NCBI RefSeq assembly: GCF_026168555.1
Contig: NZ_CP092471.1
Location: 1,250,501-1,314,500 of the forward strand
Source of the DNA: Qipengyuania spongiae
GTDB lineage: Bacteria > Pseudomonadota > Alphaproteobacteria > Sphingomonadales > Sphingomonadaceae
Length of the DNA stretch: 64,000 nt
Direction of reading: 5' to 3'
This document shows positions 34,093 to 43,333 of this stretch, piece after piece. Position numbers and translations under genes: made by a program. The notes under the pieces are model-generated. The model had not been told where the DNA came from. It made no database searches and saw only the letters and a program-made list of their open reading frames with translations. Position 1 is the stretch's first letter; the number at the start of each line of letters is the position of its first letter.

Positions 34093-35337
34093 CTATTCGG
34101 CGAGGGCGGGCTGGACGTCATGGTCCGGCCGGGCGTGGGGAGGCTTGCGACCGCGACCGAACAACCGGCCGATCTTCTTGCTGATCTTGGCGAACCCGCT
34201 TTCGAGCGCGCCGATCGCCTGACCTCCAGGCACGAAGGCGACCCGGTAGTACATCCACAGGATCAGCGCCGCGAAGATCGCGAACGGCCCCCACAGCGCC
34301 AGGAACGGGTCGAACCGGCCGAGCGCGGCGAGATCCTCGCCGTACTGGTTGACCTTGTGATAGGAGACCACGAGCACGATCGAGAGAAACACGCCCAGCG
34401 CGCTGGTGGATCGCTTGGGCGGAATGCCGAGCGCGACAGCGAGCAAAGGCAGCAGCGCCATCATCACCACTTCGACGAGACGATAATTGAAGCTCGCCTG
34501 GCTAGCATCGCGCAGGGAAGTGCTCGCATTCTCGCTCCAGCCGATCCGCAGAAGTTCCGGCAGGATAAATTCGCGCTGGTCCTCGCCGCGTTGCCGGAAC
34601 GCTTCCATCGCGGGCAGGTCGATCGGGAGATCGTGCCGGGTGAAGGTCAGCACGCGCGGACCGGTACCGCCCGTATCCTGAACGATGGTGCCGTCCGAGA
34701 GGCGCAGGATGATCGTGTCGGGGCTGTCGGTGGTGGCCAGAAAGGCGCCCTCGCGCGCCGAGATCGACAGCACCTGACCGCGTTCGTTGGCGACGCGGGC
34801 GAAGATCCCTTTCAATTCGCGCCCGTCATTCTCGCTTTCCTCGATCCGCAAGGCCATCCGGTCGGCCAGCGTGGTGAACTCGCCCACCCTGATCGAGGCG
34901 CCCAGCGCCCCCGACCTCAGCTCGAACTCCAAGCGCTCGTAGACGAAGCGGCTGATCGGCTGGACATAGAACACCAGTGCGAGGTTCACCGCCATCAGCA
35001 CGGCGGTGATGATGTAGGGGACGCGCAGCAGACGGCCGTAGGACATGCCGACAGCGCGCAGGATGTCGAGTTCGCTGGTGGTGGCGAGCTTGCGGAAGGC
35101 AAGCAGGATGCCGAGCATCAGGCCGAGCGGGATCGCCAGCGCGGCGTATTCCGGAATGGTCGCGGCCAGCATCTTGAAGACCACACCGATCGGCCCGCCC
35201 TCGACCGCGACGAAGTCGAACAGTCGCAGCATCTTTTCCAGCAGCAGCAGCGACGCGGCAAGCGCGAACACCCCCATCATCGGCACGATGACGAGGCGGA
35301 AAATGTAGCGGTCGATGGCAGGGATGAAATTGAACAC
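34093..35337 (-). CDS. lptF: LPS export ABC transporter permease LptF
   Basis: 414 aa. The architecture is as for LptG: hydrophobic segments near residues 15-35, 55-80 and 100-125, a periplasmic domain, and three C-terminal segments. The AIPLGLMLGILLAFRKLATTSE segment corresponds to the conserved coupling region. The C-terminus has a basic tail. It is the first gene of lptF-lptG; lptA, lptB and lptC are not in view. Confidence 0.93.
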   Translation of the reverse strand: MFNFIPAIDRYIFRLVIVPMMGVFALAASLLLLEKMLRLFDFVAVEGGPIGVVFKMLAATIPEYAALAIPLGLMLGILLAFRKLATTSELDILRAVGMSYGRLLRVPYIITAVLMAVNLALVFYVQPISRFVYERLEFELRSGALGASIRVGEFTTLADRMALRIEESENDGRELKGIFARVANERGQVLSISAREGAFLATTDSPDTIILRLSDGTIVQDTGGTGPRVLTFTRHDLPIDLPAMEAFRQRGEDQREFILPELLRIGWSENASTSLRDASQASFNYRLVEVVMMALLPLLAVALGIPPKRSTSALGVFLSIVLVVSYHKVNQYGEDLAALGRFDPFLALWGPFAIFAALILWMYYRVAFVPGGQAIGALESGFAKISKKIGRLFGRGRKPPHARPDHDVQPALAE

Positions 35338-35414
35338 GCGCTCGCCGTCAGTACTTGCAGGATTGCGCCCTAGCGCGGATTGTCCGCCGGGTCACTTGCT
35401 AGCTTTGCCGCCAT

Positions 35415-35909
35415 CTACCACAGCCGGCTGCCGGGCACGCCCTTGAACGGTCCGGCCTCGCGGGCCGAAATCCAGCCGCCGTAGAAGCCGCCCGGCTGCG
35501 GCGTGACCTGCTCGCCGTCGAGCAGGCATTCGTCGAAGGGTTCGGGATAGAAGGCGAAGTATCCGGCCATGCCGGCAAAGGCGCGGGTGGGATCGGGATA
35601 GCTCCAGCCGACCGCTTCCAGCCGAATACCGTCAATCACGACATCCCAGTAGCGTGCCTGCCCCTTCCACTCGCAAATCGAGCGGCGCGAATTGGGGACC
35701 AGATGCTCCATCGCGATGTCGTCTGGCGGAATGTAGTAGGTCGGCGGATGGCTGGTTTCGAGCGTGCGCCAGGCGCGGACGGTATCGACCAGAATTGTCC
35801 CGTGATGGCGTATCTCGACATGGCGATCGGTCGGCTCGCCGATGGCCGGACGCGGATAGTTCCAGACGCTTTCCTGCCCCTTGCCGACAGGATCGGGCTC
35901 GGGATGCAT
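35415..35909 (-). CDS. DUF427 domain protein
   Basis: 164 aa from ATG 35909; the frame continues upstream antisense to clpS without conservation. Segments RAWRTLETSHPPTYYIPPDDI, CEWKGQARYWDV and AWSYPDP-like GWSYPDP are the hallmarks of the DUF427 beta-rich fold. The biochemical role of this family is not established. There is no signal peptide. It starts 15 nt after the clpS stop codon and is probably in the same transcript. Confidence 0.84.
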   Translation of the reverse strand: MHPEPDPVGKGQESVWNYPRPAIGEPTDRHVEIRHHGTILVDTVRAWRTLETSHPPTYYIPPDDIAMEHLVPNSRRSICEWKGQARYWDVVIDGIRLEAVGWSYPDPTRAFAGMAGYFAFYPEPFDECLLDGEQVTPQPGGFYGGWISAREAGPFKGVPGSRLW

Positions 35910-35923
35910 CGACAAGGCGCGTG

Positions 35924-36259
35924 TCAGGCTTTTTCGAGAGTGCACTGGAGGGGGTGCTGGTTCTGCCGGGCGAAATCCATCACCTGGTTCACCTTGGTTT
36001 CCGCCACCTCGTAAGGGAAGATCCCGCACACGCCGACGCCCTTCTGATGGACGTGTAGCATCACCCGCGTCGCCTCCTCCATGTCCATGCGGAAGAACCG
36101 CTTCAGCACGATCACGACGAATTCCATCGGCGTGTAATCGTCGTTCAGCAGCAGCACCTTGTACTGGCTCGGCTTTTTGGGCTTGGCGCGGGTCTTGGTG
36201 GCGACGCCGGCCTGATCGCCGGTGTCCGTGCCGCCTTCTTTCGCGCCATCGTCGGCCAT
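35924..36259 (-). CDS. clpS: ATP-dependent Clp protease adaptor ClpS
   Basis: 111 aa from ATG 36259. Starts at 36316 or 36325 would add a hydrophobic 19-22 residue leader, which is atypical. The core [17 protein letters not shown] (about 36-52) contains the DD/H-type N-degron pocket, and [20 protein letters not shown] completes the family pattern. ClpS delivers N-end-rule substrates to ClpA/ClpP. Its gene neighbour clpA, common elsewhere, is not here. Confidence 0.92.
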   Translation of the reverse strand: MADDGAKEGGTDTGDQAGVATKTRAKPKKPSQYKVLLLNDDYTPMEFVVIVLKRFFRMDMEEATRVMLHVHQKGVGVCGIFPYEVAETKVNQVMDFARQNQHPLQCTLEKA

Positions 36260-36443
36260 GCGGAACGAGCCGCCAAGGACATGGGCCGCGAGGGGGAGGG
36301 TAAAGGGAAAGCTCATTGCCGGCACAATATCGTAAGCATCGCGCGAGGTGCAACCCGTCCGCGCCGATCCGAAGGCGTTTCGTGATTAATGTTTCGAAGC
36401 CTGTCCTGCGGGTGGTGCGCCGGACAGACGGCGAAAAACGAAA

Positions 36444-36476
36444 ACGGGCCGGAAGGCGTAATGCCGTCCGACCCGT
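36444..36476 (-). terminator. Terminator of the phasin gene
   Basis: A 14-bp stem with two imperfect pairs (36444-36457 with 36463-36476) is followed on the minus strand by a T-rich stretch. It lies about 65 nt after the phasin stop codon. Confidence 0.7.
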
Positions 36477-36539
36477 CGTTTACCTCGACCGGGCAAGTGA
36501 GAGAGGAGAGATGCCCGGTCGCGGATGTTCGTCGATCGC

Positions 36540-37325
36540 TCAGGCGGCAACCTTCGAGATGCGCTCGGCAGCGATGCTGGCGCGGCTCGAAAGCGGAGCG
36601 AAGGCTTCGTTGACGAGCTTGGTGGTCAGCTCGACATTGCGCGAGGCGCGGGCGACCGCAGCGTCGAAATTGCGACGCATCATCTCGCCCTGAAGCTGGA
36701 ACAGCTCGGTCGGCGACTTGACGGCGGCCATCTTCTTCACGTCGTCGGTCACGGTCTCTGCGGCGAGCTTGGCGTCTTCCATGTAGATGCGGCCCATGTC
36801 CTGCATTCCGTTTGCGAGCAACTTGCCCGAAGTGACCATCGCTTCGAGATTGCCCTTCTGGAACTCGACGACTTCGGAGGTCATCTCGGAACCCTTCTCG
36901 TACGCGGCCTTCATGCGGCTTTGCGCCTCGGCAGCGGTCTGCTTGACGGTGCCGGCGAAATCGGTGGTGCTGGTGTTTTCCATGATCTTGTCTTTCAGTT
37001 GCGCGATGGTGGGAGTGCTGGTGCCGGTCGGCTTGATGTAGGGCTTGCGACCGTCGGACTTTCTGGAAGTAGCCTTCTTGGCGGAAACCTTGCGGGCGCT
37101 GGCCTTGCGTTCCTTGGCCTTGCGTCCAGTAGCCTCGTCAGCCTTCTCCGTAGGTTCGGCGGCAATGGCATCCGCGACGGCTGTAGCCTTCACTGTCTCG
37201 GCATGATCGGTTTCAACGGCCTTCTCGATAGCCGAGAGGTTCACGCCGTCCTTCTCTCCGCGTTCGGTCGCGTCGGCAGATACCTGTTCAGCGGCGGCAT
37301 CGGTCTTGTTCTGGCTTTCAGCCAT
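36540..37325 (-). CDS. Phasin family protein with Lys/Ala-rich N-terminal tail
   Basis: 261 aa. The C-terminal half (about 120-255) is the amphipathic phasin domain: SRMKAAYEKGSEMTSEVV, GNLEAMVTSGKLLANGMQ and SPTELFQLQGEMMRRNFD. Residues about 65-98 are rich in Lys, Ala and Arg (KAKERKASARKVSAKKATS), like histone H1 tails, suggesting nucleic acid or granule-nucleoid tethering. It coats PHA granules made by the adjacent PhaC. It lies 116 nt downstream of phaC, with an inverted-repeat operator between. Confidence 0.88.
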   Translation of the reverse strand: MAESQNKTDAAAEQVSADATERGEKDGVNLSAIEKAVETDHAETVKATAVADAIAAEPTEKADEATGRKAKERKASARKVSAKKATSRKSDGRKPYIKPTGTSTPTIAQLKDKIMENTSTTDFAGTVKQTAAEAQSRMKAAYEKGSEMTSEVVEFQKGNLEAMVTSGKLLANGMQDMGRIYMEDAKLAAETVTDDVKKMAAVKSPTELFQLQGEMMRRNFDAAVARASRNVELTTKLVNEAFAPLSSRASIAAERISKVAA

Positions 37326-37344
37326 GGACGTCCTCGCTTATTGT

Positions 37345-37399
37345 TGCACTGCACAAAATATGGTTTTCCGGGGCAAAGTCAAGCATTTTGTGCAGTGCA
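37345..37399. promoter_or_regulatory. Inverted repeat, probable PhaR operator between phaC and the phasin gene
   Basis: Perfect 15-nt inverted repeat (37345-37359 and 37385-37399) with 25 nt between. Each arm contains TGC-ACT-GCA, matching the TGC-N3-GCA core recognised by the PHA regulator PhaR. It sits about 20 nt before the phasin start codon, where a repressor could block transcription. phaR itself is not in the window. Confidence 0.6.
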
Positions 37400-37441
37400 G
37401 CAAATATCGCGAGGCGGCGTCGGGCCGAGGTCTCGAAAGCC

Positions 37442-39307
37442 TCAGCGTGTCATCACGTAGCGTCCTGGCGCGTTCTCGATCACTTTGTCGCCCTTCCTGC
37501 CGGGATCCCGCTTGCCATCCGCCCTGACGGTGGCGGCATCCCGCGCGCGCAACCAGTCGATCCAGTCGGGCCACCAGCTTCCCTTGTGCTCGACGGCGCC
37601 TTTCTTGAACGCCTCCAGATCGCGCGGTTCGTCCTCGTTGATCCAGTACTGATACTTGCCCGCCTCGGGCGGGTTGACGACACCGGCGATATGTCCGGAA
37701 CCTGCCAATACGAAGCGGACGGGGCCCGCGAAATGATCGGTAATGCGCCACACGCTTTCCGCCGGAGCGATATGGTCCTCGCGGCCCGCCTGGACGTAGG
37801 TCGGCGTCTTCACCTGTCCGAGATCGATCGGAGTGCCATCGATGGTCATCGCGTCGGCCTGAACCAGCTTGTTGTCCCGATAGAGATCGCGCAGATAATA
37901 CTGATGCCATTTCGCCGGCAGGTTGGTGACGTCACCGTTCCAGTGCAGCAGGTCGAAGGCCGGATAGTCCTCGCCCAGCATGTAGTTGTTAATCACGTAG
38001 TTCCAGATGAGGTCCGTTCCGCGCAGCATGTTGAAGGTTGCGGCCATGTAGCGCCCGTCGAGATATCCTTCGGGTGAGAGCGTCTGGATCGTGGCGAGCT
38101 GTCCGTCGTCGATGAAATGGAGCAGATCGCCCGCATTCTCGAAATCTACCTGGGCGGTGAAGAAGGTCGCACTTTTTACCTTCGATTCCTCGCCGCGGCG
38201 ATGCAGCAGTGCGAGCGTGGCGGCGAGCGTCGTCCCGGCCACGCAATAGCCGATGGCGTGGACATGCGGCACCGAGAGGCGCTCGCGGATGTGGTCGATC
38301 GCCTCGATCTGGGCGCGGACGTAATCGTCCCAAACCACGTCCTTCATCCCGGCGTCGGCCGATTTCCAACTGACCATGAAGACCGTCACGCCCTGCTCGA
38401 CCGCCCAGCGCACGAAGCTCTTCTTCGGGTTCAGGTCGAGAATGTAGAAGCGGTTGATCCACGGCGGGAAGATCACCAGCGGCACTTCCAGCGTTTCCTC
38501 GGTGGTCGGGCTGTACTGGATCAGCTGGAACAGCTCGGTCTCGTAAACCACCTTTCCGGGGGTCACGGCGATGTTTTCGCCCAGCTTGAAGGCGCTTGCA
38601 TCGGTGTGGCTGAGCTGACCGCGCTTGAGGTCGGCCAGCAGGTGTTCCATTCCCTTGACGAGATTCTCGCCCCGGGTTTCTATCGTTTTCTCCAGGACGA
38701 CCGGATTGAGCATCGGAAAGTTCGCCGGGCTCGCGGCTTCGATGATGGCGCGGGTCGTGAAGCGCAGTTGTTCGCGCTTGTCGTCGGGCAAGCCCTGGAT
38801 TTCGTCGACCATTCCTTCGATCCGCTCCGCCAGCATCAGATAGGTCTGGTGGATCAATGCGAAGGCCGGGTGAGTCTTCCATTTTTCGTTCGCAAAACGG
38901 GGGTCGGTGCGCGGCAGGTCGTCGACTTTCTCTCCCGCCTTCGGGCCGATGCCATAGGCGCCGAGAACGGTTTCCCAGAGCGCGAAGCCTTCTTCCCACA
39001 ATTGCTTCTGCCGCTGCGGATCGGCCACCGGCATCTGGCTGTACCAGCTTTCGGCCAGCGCCATCCAGCGCGACGGATCGAGATAGGGCAGGCCGACGGG
39101 CGCCGATTTCGCCTGCTCGGTGGCGAATTCGAACCACATCGTCTGAAGTTTCGTCCCGACTTCGGCCCAGTGCTGCGCGTCTTCGGGTTTGACGGATACC
39201 GCACCCATCGCTCCCGTCTTTGCCAATTCGGCCATAGGCCCGAACATCGCCCGTGCGAGCTGGGTGGGGCCGGCGTAGAGATTGGTGAAGGGATCAGTGT
39301 CGGTCAT
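37442..39307 (-). CDS. phaC: Class I poly(3-hydroxyalkanoate) synthase
   Basis: 621 aa, normal for class I PhaC. The N-terminal region (about 1-200) is helical; the alpha/beta hydrolase core has the lipase-like box GYCVAGTTLA with catalytic Cys (about residue 342). The acid is in VQAGREDHIAP and the His in GSGHIAGVVNPP. It polymerises (R)-3-hydroxyacyl-CoA. No subunit PhaE or PhaR (class III/IV) is present, which supports class I. phaA and phaB are not visible. Confidence 0.95.
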   Translation of the reverse strand: MTDTDPFTNLYAGPTQLARAMFGPMAELAKTGAMGAVSVKPEDAQHWAEVGTKLQTMWFEFATEQAKSAPVGLPYLDPSRWMALAESWYSQMPVADPQRQKQLWEEGFALWETVLGAYGIGPKAGEKVDDLPRTDPRFANEKWKTHPAFALIHQTYLMLAERIEGMVDEIQGLPDDKREQLRFTTRAIIEAASPANFPMLNPVVLEKTIETRGENLVKGMEHLLADLKRGQLSHTDASAFKLGENIAVTPGKVVYETELFQLIQYSPTTEETLEVPLVIFPPWINRFYILDLNPKKSFVRWAVEQGVTVFMVSWKSADAGMKDVVWDDYVRAQIEAIDHIRERLSVPHVHAIGYCVAGTTLAATLALLHRRGEESKVKSATFFTAQVDFENAGDLLHFIDDGQLATIQTLSPEGYLDGRYMAATFNMLRGTDLIWNYVINNYMLGEDYPAFDLLHWNGDVTNLPAKWHQYYLRDLYRDNKLVQADAMTIDGTPIDLGQVKTPTYVQAGREDHIAPAESVWRITDHFAGPVRFVLAGSGHIAGVVNPPEAGKYQYWINEDEPRDLEAFKKGAVEHKGSWWPDWIDWLRARDAATVRADGKRDPGRKGDKVIENAPGRYVMTR

Positions 39308-39481
39308 CGGATCGGTTGCCTTTACATTCTTGCGCGCGTGCGAAGCGAAATGAACGGTCTATCCGTCAGGTGTAGAGCAGTCGCCTGCATCTTGCACCTG
39401 CCGCCGATTGCACATGGGGCACGAATAGGTAATCCTGAAGACGGCAAATCTATCCGCCTCGACCCATCTACCGGAGCACCG

Positions 39482-40666
39482 ATGTCCGAGCCCTTCTATC
39501 GCATCAAGCGCCTGCCCCCCTATGTCATCGCCGAAGTCAATGCGATGCGGCACGCGGCGCGGCAGTCGGGACGCGACATCATCGATCTGGGCATGGGCAA
39601 CCCCGACGAGCCGCCGCCCCAGCACGTGATCGACAAATTGTGCGAGGTGGCGGGCAAGCCAGACGCGCACGGCTATTCCCAGTCGAAGGGCATTCCGGGT
39701 CTGCGCCGCGCTCAGGCGAATTACTACCGCCGCCGCTTCGGCGTTGATCTCGATCCCGAGACCGAGGTGATCGTGACGATGGGTTCCAAGGAGGGGCTCG
39801 CCAGCCTCGCCACCGCGATCACCGCGCCGGGCGACGTAGTGCTGGCGCCGAGCCCTTCCTATCCGATCCATACCTTCGGCTTCATGATCGCCGGTGCCTC
39901 CATCCGCGCCGTGCCGACCACGCCGGACGAGAATTACTGGCGCGCGCTCGACAATGCGATCGCCTTCACCGTGCCCCGGCCGACCGTGCTGGTGGTGAAC
40001 TATCCCTCCAACCCCACCGCCGAAGTGGTCGATTTGGCCTTTTACGAGCGGGTGGTCGCCTGGGCACGCGAGCACGGCGTCTTCGTCCTTTCCGATCTGG
40101 CCTACAGCGAGCTTTATTTCGACGGGCAGCCGACGCCTTCCATCATGCAGGTCGAGGGCGCGAAGGACGTGGCGGTCGAGTTCACGTCCATGTCCAAAAC
40201 CTATGGCATGGCCGGCTGGCGGATCGGCTTCGCCGTGGGGAACCGCGAACTGATCGCGGCGCTGACGCGAGTGAAGAGTTACCTCGATTACGGAGCTTTC
40301 ACACCGGTCCAGGCGGCGGCCTGCGCCGCTCTCAACGGGCCGCAGGATTGCGTGGAGGAAAACCGCGCGCGCTACCATCGGCGGCGTGACGTCATGGTCG
40401 AGAGCTTCGGCAGGGCGGGGTGGGTAATACCCGCGCCGCGCGCGAGCATGTTCGCCTGGGCGCCGCTGCCGCCCGGCTTCGAGGGGATGGGCAGTCTCGA
40501 ATTTTCCAAGCGGTTGCTGCAACAGGCCGATGTCGCAGTGGCGCCGGGCGTCGGCTACGGAGAGGAAGGCGAAGGTTTCGTCCGCATCGCCATGGTCGAA
40601 AACGAACAGCGCATCCGCCAGGCGGCGCGCAATGTGAAGCGCTTCCTCGCCAATCCAGATCCCTGA
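39482..40666 (+). CDS. Class I/II aminotransferase (AlaC / LL-DAP aminotransferase-like)
   Basis: 394 aa from ATG 39482. Fold-type I motifs are intact: the N-terminal DIIDLGMGNPDEPPPQHV, the PLP region VVNYPSNPTAEVVD, the Schiff-base lysine in TSMSKTYGMAGWRIGF, and the C-terminal FVRIAMVEN. It resembles alanine aminotransferases of the AlaC/YfdZ type. Other assignments (LL-diaminopimelate or aromatic aminotransferase) are possible. It is divergent from phaC. Confidence 0.87.
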   Translation: MSEPFYRIKRLPPYVIAEVNAMRHAARQSGRDIIDLGMGNPDEPPPQHVIDKLCEVAGKPDAHGYSQSKGIPGLRRAQANYYRRRFGVDLDPETEVIVTMGSKEGLASLATAITAPGDVVLAPSPSYPIHTFGFMIAGASIRAVPTTPDENYWRALDNAIAFTVPRPTVLVVNYPSNPTAEVVDLAFYERVVAWAREHGVFVLSDLAYSELYFDGQPTPSIMQVEGAKDVAVEFTSMSKTYGMAGWRIGFAVGNRELIAALTRVKSYLDYGAFTPVQAAACAALNGPQDCVEENRARYHRRRDVMVESFGRAGWVIPAPRASMFAWAPLPPGFEGMGSLEFSKRLLQQADVAVAPGVGYGEEGEGFVRIAMVENEQRIRQAARNVKRFLANPDP

Positions 40667-40770
40667 GGCTCCGTTTCGGTGGCGGCCGTTCTGGATCGCA
40701 GGCGCGTCAGGTCCGACCGGTCGGCGAGATTGCGGGTCCTCTTCCGCAGACATGATCCGCGGACAGGGCG

Positions 40771-41511
40771 ATGCGCCGAGAATTCGTCTGGCTTTCCACG
40801 CAGGGCACGCTTCCTGCACAATGGGACCTGCGCGCTCTCGGATGGGCCCTTCGGGCGGGTGGGGAAACCCAGAGAGCGGACCGGATCATACCGACACTGA
40901 TCGACTGCCGGGCGGGGAGTGCCCTTGTCTTGCGCAAAGCAGCGCCCTTGCTCCGAAATTGCGCCGCGATCGGCGTCGAAAGCGCCGGTGATCGGGCAGC
41001 GCTGCTCGAACATGGCGTTGGCGAGGCCCTGTCCGGTGCGATCGATGCGGCCGAGCTTTCGGCGCGCATGGGCCGCATCACCGCTCGCCTCGAAATGCTG
41101 CCGCGGCATCGTCCGGCGGGGCCGCTGCGCCTCGATCTCTTCCACCGGGACGCCCGTATCGAGAAACGCTGGATCGGGCTCCACCCGCGCGAATTCAATC
41201 TGTTCTGGCGGCTAGCCGCGACTCCGGGCGTGAGGGTTTCCCGCCATGCTCTTTTGCGGGAGGTCTGGCGGATCGACCACGTTCCGGAAACGAACTCGCT
41301 GCCGGTCCATGTCTCGCGGCTTCGTGCCAAGCTGGGCGTTTTCGGTCTGGCTTGGCTGATCGAGACCGACCCGGCGGACGGTTATCGCCTCGTGGACAAG
41401 TCCGCCGAGGGGTACGCAACAACAGGAAAGGGCGAGGGCGCATATGCCGCTCTGGACAGGCCCGCGCTCTTGCGCGACGAAGGCTGTCGGTCTCACGAAC
41501 AGGAAGGCTAA
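40771..41511 (+). CDS. OmpR-type winged-helix regulator with degenerate receiver
   Basis: 246 aa. The C-terminal domain (about 125-215) is an OmpR/PhoB-type winged helix: FNLFWRLAATPGVRVSRHALL, PVHVSRLRAKLG and DGYRLVD. The N-terminal part keeps receiver-like helices, but the Asp position reads IDCRAG and the invariant Lys-Pro region reads LSGAIDAAEL, so phosphorylation looks impossible. It has no kinase neighbour. Target genes are unknown; the downstream crotonase is 4 nt away and may be co-transcribed. Confidence 0.75.
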   Translation: MRREFVWLSTQGTLPAQWDLRALGWALRAGGETQRADRIIPTLIDCRAGSALVLRKAAPLLRNCAAIGVESAGDRAALLEHGVGEALSGAIDAAELSARMGRITARLEMLPRHRPAGPLRLDLFHRDARIEKRWIGLHPREFNLFWRLAATPGVRVSRHALLREVWRIDHVPETNSLPVHVSRLRAKLGVFGLAWLIETDPADGYRLVDKSAEGYATTGKGEGAYAALDRPALLRDEGCRSHEQEG

Positions 41512-41515
41512 GCCC

Positions 41516-42316
41516 ATGCAGTGGAATGATCGCGTGACGCTCGAGCTCGCCGACAACGGCGTCGCCGAAGTGCGGCTCACGCGCGGCGACAAGATGAACG
41601 CGCTCGACCCGGCGATGTTCGAAGCGATCATCGCGGCGGGCGATGCGGTGCGCGGGATGACGGGCCTGCGCGCCGTGGTTTTGTCGGGCGAAGGGCGGGC
41701 ATTTTGCGCCGGCCTCGACCTGTCGAACTTTACCAGCGCCCCGACCGGCGACCGAACGCCGCTTACCGAGCGGACTTACGGCAATGCCAACCTCTTCCAG
41801 GAAGTCGCGATGACCTGGCGCAAATGCCCGGCGCCCGTGATCGCGGCGGTCCATGGAGTGTGTTTCGGCGGCGGGCTCCAGATCGCCAGCGGCGCCGATA
41901 TCCGGATCGTCCATCCCGAAACGCGGATGGCAATCATGGAGATGAAGTGGGGCCTCGTGCCCGACATGGGCGGTTATGCCCTGTGGCGCGGCCTGGTCCG
42001 CGACGACGTGCTGCGCGAACTGGTCTATACCAACCGCGAATTCACCGGGGAGCAGGCCCTCGGTTATGGCCTCGCGACCATTCTGGATGCCGATCCGCTC
42101 TCCCGTGCCCGAGCAATCGCCGCCGAGATCGCGGACCGCAACCCCGACGCGATCCGCGGAGCGAAGCGCTTGGCCGAGGCCATGCTGTCGCCCGATACCG
42201 ACGCGATTCTCATGGCCGAGAGCGAAGAGCAGGCAAAGGTAATCCGCACCCCCAACCAGATCGAGGCGGTGATGGCGGGGATGCAGAAGCGTCGGCCCGA
42301 ATTCTCCGACGGCTGA
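41516..42316 (+). CDS. Enoyl-CoA hydratase/isomerase (crotonase) family protein
   Basis: 266 aa from ATG 41516. Oxyanion-hole segments are AFCAGLDLSNF (about 62-72) and CFGGGLQIASGADIRI (about 120-135). The position usually held by a catalytic Glu reads MEMKWGLVPDMGG, where an aspartate follows, so the reaction type (hydratase, isomerase or other) is uncertain. It starts 4 nt after the regulator gene and is convergent with the thioesterase gene, the two stops adjoining. Confidence 0.86.
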   Translation: MQWNDRVTLELADNGVAEVRLTRGDKMNALDPAMFEAIIAAGDAVRGMTGLRAVVLSGEGRAFCAGLDLSNFTSAPTGDRTPLTERTYGNANLFQEVAMTWRKCPAPVIAAVHGVCFGGGLQIASGADIRIVHPETRMAIMEMKWGLVPDMGGYALWRGLVRDDVLRELVYTNREFTGEQALGYGLATILDADPLSRARAIAAEIADRNPDAIRGAKRLAEAMLSPDTDAILMAESEEQAKVIRTPNQIEAVMAGMQKRRPEFSDG

Positions 42317-43096
42317 TCAGCCGAAAACGGCGACGCTCTGCATTCCGTCGAGCAACTGTCGCCCGTCGGACGACCACATGCGCAGTCGTTCGCTCGAATA
42401 CCCGGCATCGGCATGCTGGCTGGCGTTTTCCGCCAGCCACCAGCCATCCGCGCTCGCCGGAGCGTTATCGAGCAGGTTGAACGACCAGTTGATCGAACTG
42501 ATCGGACCCTGCCGCTTCATCGCCCGCATCGCTCCCGGGGGGAGGACATCACCCATCAGGATCAAGCGCGAAACCGCATCCACGCCATCCGCATCGCGCA
42601 GCCGTACCCAGCGACGAACAGTCGGCTCGCCCGGCCCCCGCTGTTCCTGCGCGCGGCGAATATCGAAATGGTTGCGGATAAACTGCGGCGCGCTGTCCGT
42701 GGCGATCTCTTCCGCCTCGACCGGAGGCCCCGGCCAGTCGTCCGGGGCAGCGGCGGGATGCACGGCATTGGCTTCGCGCGCATCTCCGAAAAGCCACAGG
42801 CTCGTGAGCGCGCATCCGCTGTCCGACCAGATCTCGCTGCGGACCTGCGTGACGTTGCGGCCTTGCCGCAGGATTTCACGACGCAATTCCACCTGCGTAC
42901 CGACGGGCGACACGAAGCCGACCTGCGCTGCGCGGAGCGGCGGCAGGTCGGTAAACGCACGGATCGCCGATGTGTAGGCGATGAGTGCCGACGCGCCACC
43001 ATAAAGGGTGCGCCCCTGGCCCCATTCGGCAATGTCGGGAAGGGTGGTTGCTCCGCCTTCGGAGCGGATCGGATCGATCAGGCTGGCTACACTCAT
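42317..43096 (-). CDS. Acyl-CoA thioesterase, TesB-like double hot-dog
   Basis: 259 aa. Two hot-dog units are visible: EWGQGRTLYGGASALIAY near the N-terminus and RAMKRQGPISSINWSFNLLDNAPA in the C-terminal part (about 200-222), where a TesB-like Asp/Asn pair lies. The motif GRTLYGG corresponds to the family substrate entry. It hydrolyses acyl-CoA of unknown chain type. It is convergent with the crotonase gene with no spacing. Confidence 0.8.
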   Translation of the reverse strand: MSVASLIDPIRSEGGATTLPDIAEWGQGRTLYGGASALIAYTSAIRAFTDLPPLRAAQVGFVSPVGTQVELRREILRQGRNVTQVRSEIWSDSGCALTSLWLFGDAREANAVHPAAAPDDWPGPPVEAEEIATDSAPQFIRNHFDIRRAQEQRGPGEPTVRRWVRLRDADGVDAVSRLILMGDVLPPGAMRAMKRQGPISSINWSFNLLDNAPASADGWWLAENASQHADAGYSSERLRMWSSDGRQLLDGMQSVAVFG

Positions 43097-43237
43097 GCCC
43101 TGGCTTTACGCGAACGGAAGGCCGCGTCCAGACTGACGTAACGTAAGGCGGCGGTCCTTTCGCAAGAGCGATTGCCATGCAGCGCCGGACTCGCTAGAGG
43201 GCGCCTCCCGTCCGCAACGATCGTCTCGGACGGGCGA

Positions 43238-43311
43238 GGCCCGATGGCGGAGTGGTTACGCAGAGGACTGCAAATCCTTGCACGCCGGTTCGATTCCGGC
43301 TCGGGCCTCCA
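43238..43311 (+). tRNA. tRNA-Cys (anticodon GCA)
   Basis: 74 nt including encoded CCA. The acceptor stem pairs GGCCCGA with TCGGGCC, and the discriminator base is T (U73), as expected for tRNA-Cys. The anticodon GCA is at 43270-43272, in an ACTGCAAAT loop. The T-arm reads CCGGTTCGATTCCGG. Confidence 0.95.
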
Positions 43312-43333
43312 TTTTCGCAAGATGCGCGAAAAT

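Noticed and set aside
39359..40819. A 486-codon minus-strand open frame antisense to the aminotransferase gene
   Set aside because: The aminotransferase motifs, including the PLP lysine, are intact on the plus strand.
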